Position numbers and translations under genes: made by a program. From NCBI GenBank assembly GCA_018714785.1, contig DVMV01000039.1, forward strand, positions 1 through 34,065: 34,065 nucleotides of DNA, given 5' to 3'. Shown one piece after another: positions 24,070 through 31,058 of this stretch (its first letter is position 1; each line of letters begins with the position of its first letter). This DNA is from Candidatus Alloenteromonas pullicola. GTDB lineage: Bacteria > Bacillota_I > Bacilli_A > RFN20 > CAG-826. The notes beneath the pieces are model-generated. The model worked only from the letters and a program-made list of their open reading frames with translations, was not told the origin of the DNA and ran no database searches.

Positions 24070-25278
24070 TCACCCTCTGCGCATGAAATGGAAGGCAAAA
24101 TACCCCTCCTCGCGCCGCTTAGTCGACATCTTGGAGAAGGAATCGCGGAGTTTGTCGGCAATCGAGTAGATTAGCATCAGCGAAAGGCTTGAGAAAACGA
24201 ACCTTTCGGCGCTTGGCTGGCTCATAAGCAGGCAAAGGCACCCAATGCAGACCGACAAAACGTATCCAAACGCGCTTTCCGCCAAAAGGGCGGATGAGAA
24301 TCTGGCCGAGCCGTTGCGGAGTCCGGATATCGCTTCCGTTCTCCGTCGAAGGCTATCCGAGGAGAGAAAATCGTTTTCGAGGCCGCCGACCTCGCGCTTG
24401 AGCGCCTCCATCCGCGGCGAAACAAAGATCCACTTCAGGCAAAGCGCAAGCAGCATGATGGCGATCCCAAGCCCCAGCGTCGGGTCGCCGAAGCTGAGGA
24501 AGAATGAGGAAGCCGCCAGCTCCAGGCACGACGATATGGCCATCGGCATCCCGGAGAAGGCGGCCGCTTTATATGAATGGTACCTCGCAAACAGTTCCTT
24601 CCTGCGAGACGGAACCGAGGAGTCGACCCCATCCATATAGGAGATGTCGAAGCGCCTCATCGCCCGCGATATATGCCATTTCCCGAACAGCGATGAAGCA
24701 AGCGACAGCAGGAAAAGCGACAATGCCGCCAAGCCTAGCCGGCCGGCGAAGGAAAGCAAAAGCAAACCGGCAAGCAACAGCATTGGCGGCAACGCGCTGA
24801 GCGCCGTCGCGGCGATTTCGGCCAGGACTCCGATTGGACGCGGCTTCTCGGCTTTCGGGGCTACATCCTCGTAAGCTTCGATGAGGAGAACCGTTCCCTC
24901 CATGGCGGAAGAGAACTCCTCCTGGCTCGCCGTTCTCCTTCCCGAGCTTGGATCGAGGAACCCGACCCTGCCGCGGGAGGCGGAGACGACGTAAACCGCA
25001 TGCAATCTCCCCGAGTCACGCAATACGCAGATGAAGGGGAAAACCGACTTTGAGGTGAGGACTTCCCTTGGATCGCGGGCCTTGTAGGCGCCTAGCTTCA
25101 TTCCCATCAAAGAGGCATAGCGGACGAGATCCGCGATCGAAGGGGCCTGACCAGAACCGATATCGGGTTCCTTGGCGTAGGCGAAGTCCTTTCGCCCCGA
25201 TGCATGCATCAGCGCCATCTTGACCGCTGCGTAGCCGCATCCTTTCTCCTGTGCCTGATATACGATTCTTGCCCTCAC
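24070..25278 (-). CDS. C39-type cysteine peptidase fused to a six-span membrane domain, no ATPase domain
   Basis: Residues 1-135 look like a C39 bacteriocin-processing peptidase: Q8 and C14 in YQAQEKGCGYAA match the oxyanion Gln and nucleophile Cys, H93 in RLHAVYVV the catalytic His, and D109 in FLDPSSG the Asp. Residues 150-376 contain about six hydrophobic helices (near 150-177, 180-200, 240-265, 268-288, 330-353, 359-376), like the membrane domain of PCAT-type ABC exporters. The protein ends at residue 402 with no Walker A or signature motif, and no ATPase gene is adjacent. It starts at a GTG with no clear ribosome site. It could process and release a leader peptide without ATP, or use an ATPase encoded elsewhere. 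No cognate peptide gene was recognised nearby. Confidence 0.75.
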   Translation of the reverse strand: MRARIVYQAQEKGCGYAAVKMALMHASGRKDFAYAKEPDIGSGQAPSIADLVRYASLMGMKLGAYKARDPREVLTSKSVFPFICVLRDSGRLHAVYVVSASRGRVGFLDPSSGRRTASQEEFSSAMEGTVLLIEAYEDVAPKAEKPRPIGVLAEIAATALSALPPMLLLAGLLLLSFAGRLGLAALSLFLLSLASSLFGKWHISRAMRRFDISYMDGVDSSVPSRRKELFARYHSYKAAAFSGMPMAISSCLELAASSFFLSFGDPTLGLGIAIMLLALCLKWIFVSPRMEALKREVGGLENDFLSSDSLRRRTEAISGLRNGSARFSSALLAESAFGYVLSVCIGCLCLLMSQPSAERFVFSSLSLMLIYSIADKLRDSFSKMSTKRREEGYFAFHFMRRG

Positions 25279-25333
25279 GCCATATCAGTAGTGCCCAACG
25301 GCGCATAAGGCTACACCAAAAAGAAAATCCAAC

Positions 25334-25359
25334 AAAAAATCCCCAAGTTTCCTTGGGGA
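25334..25359 (-). terminator. rpsU terminator
   Basis: On the minus strand TCCCCAAG (25359-25352 read in reverse complement) pairs with CTTGGGGA across a GAAA tetraloop, and a six-U tract follows (25339-25334). It starts six bases after the rpsU stop. Confidence 0.88.
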
Positions 25360-25364
25360 ATGGC

Positions 25365-25541
25365 TCACCACTTCTTGCGACGGGTGAACTTCGATTTCAT
25401 CTTGCGCAGCAATGCTGGCTTGAGGAAGGCTTCGCGCTTACGGGTTTCGTAGAGGATGCCGGCCTTGTTGACCCCGCGCTTGAAGCGGCGGAGGGCATCA
25501 TCGACGGTCTCGCCCTCGCGGACGACGGTTTTGACTGCCAT
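25365..25541 (-). CDS. rpsU: 30S ribosomal protein S21
   Basis: The 58-residue, very basic translation opens [20 protein letters not shown] and ends FTRRKKW, a complete bS21. A GGAAGG Shine-Dalgarno lies upstream, with its own promoter and terminator, so it is a single-gene transcript. In other bacteria rpsU often heads the rpsU-dnaG-rpoD operon; here it is about 5 kb upstream of dnaG. Confidence 0.95.
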   Translation of the reverse strand: MAVKTVVREGETVDDALRRFKRGVNKAGILYETRKREAFLKPALLRKMKSKFTRRKKW

Positions 25542-25574
25542 TTATCTCACTTCCTTCCTGCTCGTGCGTTTGAA

Positions 25575-25603
25575 ATAATACGCGGTTTCCAACATTAAAT
25601 CAA
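25575..25603 (-). promoter_or_regulatory. rpsU promoter
   Basis: On the minus strand TTGATT (25603-25598) and TATTAT (25580-25575) are separated by exactly 17 nt, predicting a start near 25568 and a leader of about 27 nt. The -35 box abuts the stop codon of the ECF sigma gene. Confidence 0.75.
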
Positions 25604-26098
25604 TCATTTATCCGAATATGCCCTCTTGGCTTGCCTAAGGGCCTCAAGGCACTTCTTCTTGGCGTAGGATTCGCTTAGCCCCAGCGCCTCGCCGACCTCT
25701 TTGTACTTAAGCCCGAAGCCGATGCGGAGGGATATCATGGCCTTCTGCTCGGGGCTAAGGCTATTCGGCAGCAGGTAATCGAGCCTTTTGGGGTCGAAGG
25801 AGGGGATCAGGTCCGCCTCTAGCCCAAGCTGCTCGCGCTTCTTCCTAAGCGCGTCGAGGCAGCGGCTGCGGGCTAGCCTCACGATATATGAATGCAGCGC
25901 CTTGGCCGACTCTATCCGGCCCCGGTTAGCCCAAAGGCAGGCGAAGCAGTCCTGGAACGCATCCTCGGCATCTTCCCTCTCCCCCATGTACCCAAGGCAG
26001 ATGTAGAAGACCAGCCGGCGATAGGCGAAATAAACCTCCTCGAAGGCTTTCTCGTCTCCGTCGACCATGCGCCGCGCCACCTCGATTGATACGTTCAT
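25604..26098 (-). CDS. ECF-type RNA polymerase sigma factor
   Basis: The 164-residue product is a two-domain ECF sigma factor. Region 2 spans about 18-86 (FEEVYFAYRRLVFYI, then REDAEDAFQDCFACLW and LHSYIVRLARSRCLDALRK). Region 4 spans about 112-160 with the helix-turn-helix YKEVGEALGLSESYAKKKCLEALR. The frame is open upstream to 26215, but homology starts at MNVSIEVARRMVDGDEKAF, and the ATG at 26098 overlaps the preceding gene's stop by 4 bp (ATGA). The partner upstream is a single-span membrane protein, a likely anti-sigma factor. The regulon and signal are unknown. Confidence 0.92.
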   Translation of the reverse strand: MNVSIEVARRMVDGDEKAFEEVYFAYRRLVFYICLGYMGEREDAEDAFQDCFACLWANRGRIESAKALHSYIVRLARSRCLDALRKKREQLGLEADLIPSFDPKRLDYLLPNSLSPEQKAMISLRIGFGLKYKEVGEALGLSESYAKKKCLEALRQAKRAYSDK

Positions 26099-26763
26099 GC
26101 CTGGCCTTTCAGCGCCTCTAGGGCGAGATATGCGGCTTCCTCGGCGCCTATCCCGTTGACCACGGCCAGCATCAGTCGGATGCCATCGTGGTCTAGGCGT
26201 AGGACGCATTGCCACTCATCCACCACCTCCACGTAGGCCGCGCTTAGGTCGGAAAGCGTCTCCCTGGCGCAGAGGAAGTCGATCGAGATCCCCTCGTAGG
26301 AGAAAAACTCCAGCCGATCGTATCCCATCTCGGTGAGAACCCAATACCCATCCCAGATGGAGGAGGCGTCGAAAAGATAGAAGCAATCCGCCAAGGACTC
26401 CGGCTGCGCGTCTAGCCCAGCCGAGGCGTCGTAGGAAAGCGGGCGCTGATCCAGGAAGGACAATAGCTCGTCGTAGCTTTCAAAATCAAACGTCGGCCCC
26501 GGATCGCCGGGAAGCGGGCCTTCCGTTTGCCCCGACCCGCCCGCGGGCTCCGTGGTTTGCGGCGAAGACGGCCCGCCTCGCCCTATAAAGGCCAAAGGCA
26601 GGCAAAGCGCCAATGGGATCAGCACCCCAAGCGAGGCCAAAGCCGCTATGGCCAGCCGAGGCGGTCGGCGATGGGCGGGCTTTGAAAAGGGGGCTGGCGG
26701 AAGCAATTCGTCCACCGCCCCCAGAAGCTCATCCCTGAATTTCCCTTTGCTGAACCTTCTCAT
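26095..26763 (-). CDS. Single-span membrane protein, putative anti-sigma factor
   Basis: I do not recognise a named family. The 222-residue protein has a short basic cytoplasmic part (1-36), one hydrophobic helix (about 38-60), a Pro/Gly/Ser-rich linker (62-90) and an acidic outer domain of about 130 residues containing YDELLSFLD and MGYDRLEFFSYEG. Location and topology suggest the membrane anti-sigma factor of the overlapping ECF gene, but the cytoplasmic part is short and lacks a zinc anti-sigma motif. The gene comes before its sigma gene, the reverse of the usual order. No Shine-Dalgarno is seen. It could instead be a surface sensor or lipid-facing protein. Confidence 0.65.
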   Translation of the reverse strand: MRRFSKGKFRDELLGAVDELLPPAPFSKPAHRRPPRLAIAALASLGVLIPLALCLPLAFIGRGGPSSPQTTEPAGGSGQTEGPLPGDPGPTFDFESYDELLSFLDQRPLSYDASAGLDAQPESLADCFYLFDASSIWDGYWVLTEMGYDRLEFFSYEGISIDFLCARETLSDLSAAYVEVVDEWQCVLRLDHDGIRLMLAVVNGIGAEEAAYLALEALKGQA

Positions 26764-26806
26764 ATTAGGAATAGACGCGGGAAAGGGCTATTTCGTCACC
26801 TAAGCC

Positions 26807-27448
26807 TCATTCCTTCATTATGCTGACCGAGGCGCTCGCGCCGATGCGGTTGGCGCCGGCCTCTATCATGGATAGGGCCTCTTCCTTGGTGTGGACCCCG
26901 CCGCTGGCCTTCACGCCCATCTCCGGCCCCACGGTCTTCCGCATGAGCTCGACCGCGTGGACGGTCGCGCCCTGCTTGGAGAAGCCGGTCGAGGTCTTGA
27001 CGAAGTCGGCCTTGGCGCGCTTGGCGGCCAGGCAGCACTCCACGATCTCCTCGTCGGTGAGCAGGCAGGTCTCGAGGATGACCTTCAAGGTCGCCCCGGG
27101 GACGGCCTCGCGGACCATCCTTATGTCCTTCTCCACCTCGCCATAGCGGTGGTCCTTGGCGGCGGAGATGTTGATGACCATGTCGACCTCATCGGCGCCT
27201 TCTCCCACGGCATAGGCGGCCTCGTAGGCCTTGACCTTGGAGTCATTGGCCCCCAGCGGGAAGCCGATGACGGTGCACACCTTCACCCCGCTGCCCTCAA
27301 GCAGCTGCCTGGATAGCGGGACGAAGTCCGGGTTGACGCAGACGGAGGCGAACCCATAGTAGGCGGCCTCCGAGCAGAGCTTCCTGATCTGCTCCTCGGT
27401 GGCGTCGGGCTTCAGCAGGGTGTGGTCGAAATATTTTGCTAGATCCAT
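26807..27448 (-). CDS. deoC: Deoxyribose-phosphate aldolase
   Basis: The 213-residue TIM-barrel class I aldolase splits 2-deoxyribose-5-phosphate in deoxynucleoside catabolism. It has FDHTLLKP (7-14), D89 in EVDMVINI, the Schiff-base lysine K151 in DFVKTSTGF, and K180 in GVKASGGV. An in-frame ATG at 27490 lies inside the rpmF terminator region; the ATG at 27448 fits the family start and has GAGGT upstream. The gene may be co-transcribed with the anti-sigma/sigma pair 43 bp downstream. With cdd it suggests nucleoside salvage. Confidence 0.95.
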   Translation of the reverse strand: MDLAKYFDHTLLKPDATEEQIRKLCSEAAYYGFASVCVNPDFVPLSRQLLEGSGVKVCTVIGFPLGANDSKVKAYEAAYAVGEGADEVDMVINISAAKDHRYGEVEKDIRMVREAVPGATLKVILETCLLTDEEIVECCLAAKRAKADFVKTSTGFSKQGATVHAVELMRKTVGPEMGVKASGGVHTKEEALSMIEAGANRIGASASVSIMKE

Positions 27449-27469
27449 ATGTTTGATTACCTCAGCTGA

Positions 27470-27475
27470 ATTATA
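27470..27475 (-). promoter_or_regulatory. Candidate -10 box for deoC
   Basis: A perfect TATAAT reads on the minus strand about 21 nt before the deoC ATG. The matching -35 position falls in the U tract of the rpmF terminator and is poor (TTTTCT). Confidence 0.45.
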
Positions 27476-27488
27476 TTGAAATGCGGGC

Positions 27489-27514
27489 AAAAAGAAAACC
27501 CGCCAGACGGCGGG
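27489..27514 (-). terminator. rpmF terminator
   Basis: On the minus strand CCCGCC (27514-27509) pairs with GGCGGG (27504-27499) around GTCT, followed by TTTTCTTTTT (27498-27489). It is 15 bases past the rpmF stop. Confidence 0.9.
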
Positions 27515-27529
27515 TCAGCCAGCTTGAGC

Positions 27530-27733
27530 TTACTTCTTGCTCGGGGCGTCGTCTTCCTTGGCGACGTGGAGGACTTCCTTGCCACCGTAGTAGCCGCACT
27601 TGGGGCAAACGTGGTGGGCCCTGATCATCTCCCCGCAGTGCGGGCAGGCGACGAGTCCGGTGATGTTGAGCTTGAAGTGGGTCCGGCGAAGCCTCTTGCG
27701 GGTCTTGCTGGTCCTTCTTTGTGGAACTGCCAT
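27530..27733 (-). CDS. rpmF: 50S ribosomal protein L32 (zinc form)
   Basis: The 67-residue protein begins [20 protein letters not shown] and holds a zinc ribbon at C30-x2-C33 and C43-x2-C46, a full-length C+ bL32 with a slightly extended acidic tail. GAAAGGAG is the ribosome site. It has its own promoter and terminator. In many bacteria rpmF precedes plsX and the fab genes; here it does not. Confidence 0.96.
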   Translation of the reverse strand: MAVPQRRTSKTRKRLRRTHFKLNITGLVACPHCGEMIRAHHVCPKCGYYGGKEVLHVAKEDDAPSKK

Positions 27734-27761
27734 ATCGTTAATCTCCTTTCAACCGGGTGAA

Positions 27762-27789
27762 ATTATACATAGGCGGGGTACGAAGGCAA
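27762..27789 (-). promoter_or_regulatory. rpmF promoter
   Basis: On the minus strand TTGCCT (27789-27784) and TATAAT (27767-27762) are 16 nt apart. The leader would be about 22 nt. Confidence 0.65.
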
Positions 27790-27810
27790 GGAAAAAATTT
27801 AGACGATGTC

Positions 27811-27837
27811 AAAAAATTCATCAATCAATCCGATGAA
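27811..27837 (-). terminator. mtaB terminator overlapping its stop codon
   Basis: On the minus strand TTCATC (27837-27832) pairs with GATGAA (27822-27817) around a 9-nt loop, and six U residues follow (27816-27811). The mtaB stop lies in the loop. The stem is short, so efficiency may be modest. Confidence 0.6.
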
Positions 27838-29105
27838 ACCTCGCTTGAGTATATTACGTCTTCGATGCTTCCGGGCTCCTTTTTCCCTTTGACCGCGACA
27901 AGAAGGTAGTTCTCGGTATGGCCATAGGACATTCCTTTTGCCCCGTCGTAGGTCTCGAATAGCACCGGCAGGCTCTTTCCGTAGAAGCCCTCCTCGTATT
28001 CCTTCCGCAGCTGCTTCGACAGAGAAAGCATCTCCTTCACCCGGAGCTTCTTGGCCGCGGGGTCAACCTGCGGGAGGGTCGCGGCGTAGGTGTTCTTCCT
28101 TAGCGAATAGGGGAAGACGTGGATCTCGGCAAAGCCGGCTTGGCGGCAGAACGACATCGTCTCGCCCCATTCCTGCTCGGTTTCTTCGGGAAATCCGGCG
28201 ATGAGGTCGGTGGTTATGGCGATGCCCGGCCTTATCCCCCTTATGGCGGTCAGCTTCTCTAGGAACTGAGCGGTTGAGTAATGCCGGTGCATCCGCTTCA
28301 GCACCCCATCGCTCCCGGATTGCAGCGGGATGTGGAGGTGGCTAACTATCTGCGGATGCCTCCTAAGGCAGGAGAGGAACTTCTCGTCGAGCTCGCTTTC
28401 CTCAATAGAGGAAATCCTTATCCGAAGCAGCCCTGGGACTTTGGCGCAAAGCGAATCGAGAAGGTCCGGAAGCCGGTAGCTGCCGTCGCCGAGGTCCTTG
28501 CCATAGGCCCCGATGTGGATTCCGGAGATGACTATCTCCTTGTATCCCAAGCAGCATAGCCGCTTGGCCTCCTCAATGGCCTCGCGCGGGTCGCGGGAGC
28601 GCGAATTGCCCCGCAGGCGCGGTATGGCGCAATAGGAGCAGAAATTGTCGCATCCGTCTTGGATCTTAAGGTACGCCCGGGCGTTCTCGGCGAGGCTTGG
28701 GGCCCCGAATTCCTCGTATTTCTGATCGCGGCTATCGGCCACGGGGCTAACCACCTTCTCCCCATTGCTTAGGAATCCCGATATCAGCGATGCGGCATCT
28801 TGCCGCCTTCCTGATCCGAGCACGATGTCCGCCCCAAAAGACGCGCAGGCCTCCGATTCGTCTTGGGAATAGCAGCCCATTACCAGAAGGCAGGCCTTGG
28901 GGTTGGCCTCGCGGTAGCTCCGGATATGCTGACGGCTTTTCTTTGACGCCACGGCGGTCACCGCGCAGGTATTCAGCACGATGACGTCGGCCGAGGCGGG
29001 ATCATCTACCCTCTCAAAGCCTTCCTCCAGCAGCTTGGAGGCGACGCAATCGGTCTCATAGGCATTGACTTTGCACCCCAGGGAATGCGTAAAAAAGGTT
29101 TTCAT
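27825..29105 (-). CDS. mtaB: tRNA t6A37 methylthiotransferase MtaB
   Basis: This 426-residue radical-SAM enzyme adds a methylthio group to t6A37 of tRNAs. The N-terminal UPF0004 domain has C11 (HSLGCKVNAYETD), C47 (LNTCAVT) and C78 (GCYSQ), which bind the auxiliary cluster. The radical-SAM cluster is C152-x3-C156-x2-C159 (DGCDNFCSYCAIP), and the C terminus resembles a TRAM domain. HSLGCKVNAYET is typical of MtaB rather than MiaB or RimO. The frame is open to 29153, inside the upstream gene, but the ATG at 29105, one base after that gene's stop, fits the family start. There is no strong ribosome site, so translation may be coupled. Confidence 0.94.
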   Translation of the reverse strand: MKTFFTHSLGCKVNAYETDCVASKLLEEGFERVDDPASADVIVLNTCAVTAVASKKSRQHIRSYREANPKACLLVMGCYSQDESEACASFGADIVLGSGRRQDAASLISGFLSNGEKVVSPVADSRDQKYEEFGAPSLAENARAYLKIQDGCDNFCSYCAIPRLRGNSRSRDPREAIEEAKRLCCLGYKEIVISGIHIGAYGKDLGDGSYRLPDLLDSLCAKVPGLLRIRISSIEESELDEKFLSCLRRHPQIVSHLHIPLQSGSDGVLKRMHRHYSTAQFLEKLTAIRGIRPGIAITTDLIAGFPEETEQEWGETMSFCRQAGFAEIHVFPYSLRKNTYAATLPQVDPAAKKLRVKEMLSLSKQLRKEYEEGFYGKSLPVLFETYDGAKGMSYGHTENYLLVAVKGKKEPGSIEDVIYSSEVSSD

Positions 29106-29106
29106 G

Positions 29107-29901
29107 TTATCTGCCAAACTTTCGGTCCAATTGCTCGTTAAATTTGTTCTCATCGTAGGTAATCTTATAGATTAAACTACTAGAAATTAACTTATTATCT
29201 ACTAATGATTTGATGAACGCCTTCTTGTCGTCCTTATAGTAGGCCTCCACCGCCCCCTGAATGCGATCGAGCATATGGTTGTACGATGGGCGGCCGATGT
29301 AGCGGTCAAACAGCACCAAGTCTGCGTCCAGCCTCCCTTGTTCGTTGACGAAGTAGACCTCATAGGCGTCGTAATCGAAATACGCCCTATTGCCCTTATG
29401 CGAGGCGACCTTGATCAGCTTGGTGAAGAGCGAATCGAACAGATCGGGGCCGTAATAGTCAAAGGGATCGACGGTCGCGTAGCGGTAGTTGCGGAGAAGC
29501 ATCTTATATGGATGGTCCTCGAGCTTCGCGGGGTCGCTGCCGTAAACCGAGTTGAGGCTGCGCGGGAAAAAAGGCATCCAAATCCGCTCGCCATCAGCCT
29601 CGTAATACGGCAATTTGGCGAGCTCAGACTCGTACATCGCCTTGACGGCGGATGGGTCCTGCTGCCCGCCTTCCTTTCTAATCGCCTTCCGATACGCCGA
29701 CTCAAGGGTCTCCTTGTTGGAAAGCCCCCGCAATATGACGTTGGCCCGTATGACGTCGAAGCTTCGCGAGGCCTTGACCAGCGGCTTGAAGGCGTCGAAT
29801 CCGGAAAGCTTGGAGACGTTCTCGAGGTAATACCTCATCTCCTCCGACATGTTGAATGGGTTGTATAGCCGCTTGGCGCGCAGCTTCTCGAACAGGTCCA
29901 T
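29107..29901 (-). CDS. Protein of unknown function, between rsmE and mtaB
   Basis: I do not recognise this 264-residue protein. It has no signal peptide or membrane helix and is rich in Tyr, Phe, Lys and Asp. Notable stretches are KRLYNPFNMSEEMRYYLENV near the start, RIWMPFFPRSLNSVYGSDP around 107-125, and NRAYFDYDAYEVYFVNEQGR. It looks soluble and alpha/beta. It sits in a tight run with rsmE (2-bp gap) and mtaB (1-bp gap), so a role near rRNA or tRNA modification is possible but unproven. Residues about 233-246 are encoded by an AT-rich repeat also found between genes. The ATG at 29901 follows a GGGGGA site; an upstream in-frame ATG at 29922 overlaps rsmE. Confidence 0.75.
   Translation of the reverse strand: MDLFEKLRAKRLYNPFNMSEEMRYYLENVSKLSGFDAFKPLVKASRSFDVIRANVILRGLSNKETLESAYRKAIRKEGGQQDPSAVKAMYESELAKLPYYEADGERIWMPFFPRSLNSVYGSDPAKLEDHPYKMLLRNYRYATVDPFDYYGPDLFDSLFTKLIKVASHKGNRAYFDYDAYEVYFVNEQGRLDADLVLFDRYIGRPSYNHMLDRIQGAVEAYYKDDKKAFIKSLVDNKLISSSLIYKITYDENKFNEQLDRKFGR
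29164..29205 (-). repeat. AT-rich TAGTAGTT repeat, copy D, inside a coding sequence
   Basis: On the minus strand TTAGTAGATAATAAG (29205-29191) is followed by CTAGTAGTTTAATCTATAAG (29183-29164), with the TAG units 20 nt apart as in copy C. It is read in frame as part of the 264-residue unknown protein, about 55 bases before its stop, and its codons are much more AT-rich than their surroundings. Confidence 0.65.
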
Positions 29902-29903
29902 CT

Positions 29904-30620
29904 CTATTCCCCCACGCTGCATAGCAGGCTGGCGGCGTAGATTGCCGCGGTCTCGGCCCGGAGTATCCGCTTCCCTAGGCTAACCGGCTCGAAGCCCTTC
30001 TCCAAGGCGAGGCTGGCCTCTTTCTCGGAGAATCCGCCCTCAGGGCCGATCAAAACCAAAACCGAGGACCCGGGAGCGATGGTTGGCAGCAAGCTGAACA
30101 GGCTTTTGCCCGATAGCGACTCCTCCTCGTAGGCGAAGAGCTTCCGGTCGGCCTCGATGTTCAGGACATCGGCAAAGCGCGAATACCCGTCGACCTCGGG
30201 GACGATGAGGCGCCGGCACTGCTCGGCCCCCTCCTCGGATTTCTTGCGGAGCCGGAGCAGCTTGCCATCCTCCTTCCCCTTGGGGAAGACGACGGTCCGC
30301 TCGCTTAGGAAGGGGATGAAGCGGCTGACGCCGAGCTCCGTGCCCTTCAAGACGATCAGCTCGTTGTGGTCACCCTTCAGCAGTCCAAAGGCCAAGGCCA
30401 TCTCGATGGACGGCTCCCGGCCCTCCTGGATGAGCCTTTCGATCGATATGCGGAGGGGAAAGAGCTTTTCGACGCGGCAGATGGCGGATTTCCCCCCATC
30501 GACGACCTCGATCTCCTCGCCGACTTCGGCTCGCTTCACATGCAAAAGATGATGGGCCTTCCCCTCGTCTAGGAAGGCTTCCATCCTGGAAAAATCAAGC
30601 GTCCCGAAGAAATGCTGCAT
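29904..30620 (-). CDS. rsmE: 16S rRNA (uracil1498-N3)-methyltransferase RsmE
   Basis: The 238-residue SPOUT methyltransferase has an N-terminal PUA-like domain (HHLLHVKRAEVGEEIEVVDG), KGTELGV (92-98), EQCRR, the SAM-binding knot IGPEGGFS (191-198) and LGKRILRAETA (215-225). It methylates U1498 of 16S rRNA. The start shares a base with the stop of the upstream TM2 gene (TGATG). Confidence 0.95.
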   Translation of the reverse strand: MQHFFGTLDFSRMEAFLDEGKAHHLLHVKRAEVGEEIEVVDGGKSAICRVEKLFPLRISIERLIQEGREPSIEMALAFGLLKGDHNELIVLKGTELGVSRFIPFLSERTVVFPKGKEDGKLLRLRKKSEEGAEQCRRLIVPEVDGYSRFADVLNIEADRKLFAYEEESLSGKSLFSLLPTIAPGSSVLVLIGPEGGFSEKEASLALEKGFEPVSLGKRILRAETAAIYAASLLCSVGE

Positions 30621-31057
30621 CAGCGCAGCAGCTCCCCGTGCCCGTCTTTCAGGGATTGCCCGTTGAAGAGGTAGAAAACCCCGGCGGCGACGTAGAAGAG
30701 AACGACCAGCAAGGCCGGGATGAGGTAGCAGAGGAAGCTTTTCGCAGCGGCGAAGTAAAGCAGCGACCCGAGCCCGCCGATGATTAGCGCGCTGGCAAGC
30801 AGCTCGATCGCTCCGCGCAGGTTCTTCCCTAGGTAGAACGAATGCGCCCCGGCGTAGCCGGCTAGGCAGCAGAGCAAGGCGAAGGTCTTGCGGGACTTCG
30901 AGCGGTAAAGCTCACCCTCTAGCTTCACCCCGGATAGCGTCTGGGTGACGTCCATGGTCCTGTAGTTGTCCTCAAGCGGCTTCTTCCCGCCGCAATGGGG
31001 GCAGATATCGGAATCGAACCGGGTTATCTCCCGGTGGCAGTATTTGCAGTATGGCAT
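30620..31057 (-). CDS. Zinc-ribbon plus TM2-domain membrane protein
   Basis: The 145-residue protein has a zinc ribbon at C4-x2-C7 and C19-x2-C22, a linker, and then a TM2 domain with its signature GYAGAHSFYLGK (67-78). Three hydrophobic segments follow or overlap it (about 58-76, 83-103, 108-131). The function of bacterial TM2 proteins is unknown. It lies one base after the guaD-like gene and overlaps rsmE by one base. The final NGQSLKDGHGELLR resembles the end of other TM2 proteins. Confidence 0.85.
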   Translation of the reverse strand: MPYCKYCHREITRFDSDICPHCGGKKPLEDNYRTMDVTQTLSGVKLEGELYRSKSRKTFALLCCLAGYAGAHSFYLGKNLRGAIELLASALIIGGLGSLLYFAAAKSFLCYLIPALLVVLFYVAAGVFYLFNGQSLKDGHGELLR

Positions 31058-31058
31058 C

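Noticed and set aside
26099-26215. 39-codon N-terminal extension of the ECF sigma gene
   Set aside because: It overlaps the partner gene and is Arg/Pro-rich; ECF homology starts at the ATG at 26098, which shows a typical ATGA overlap.
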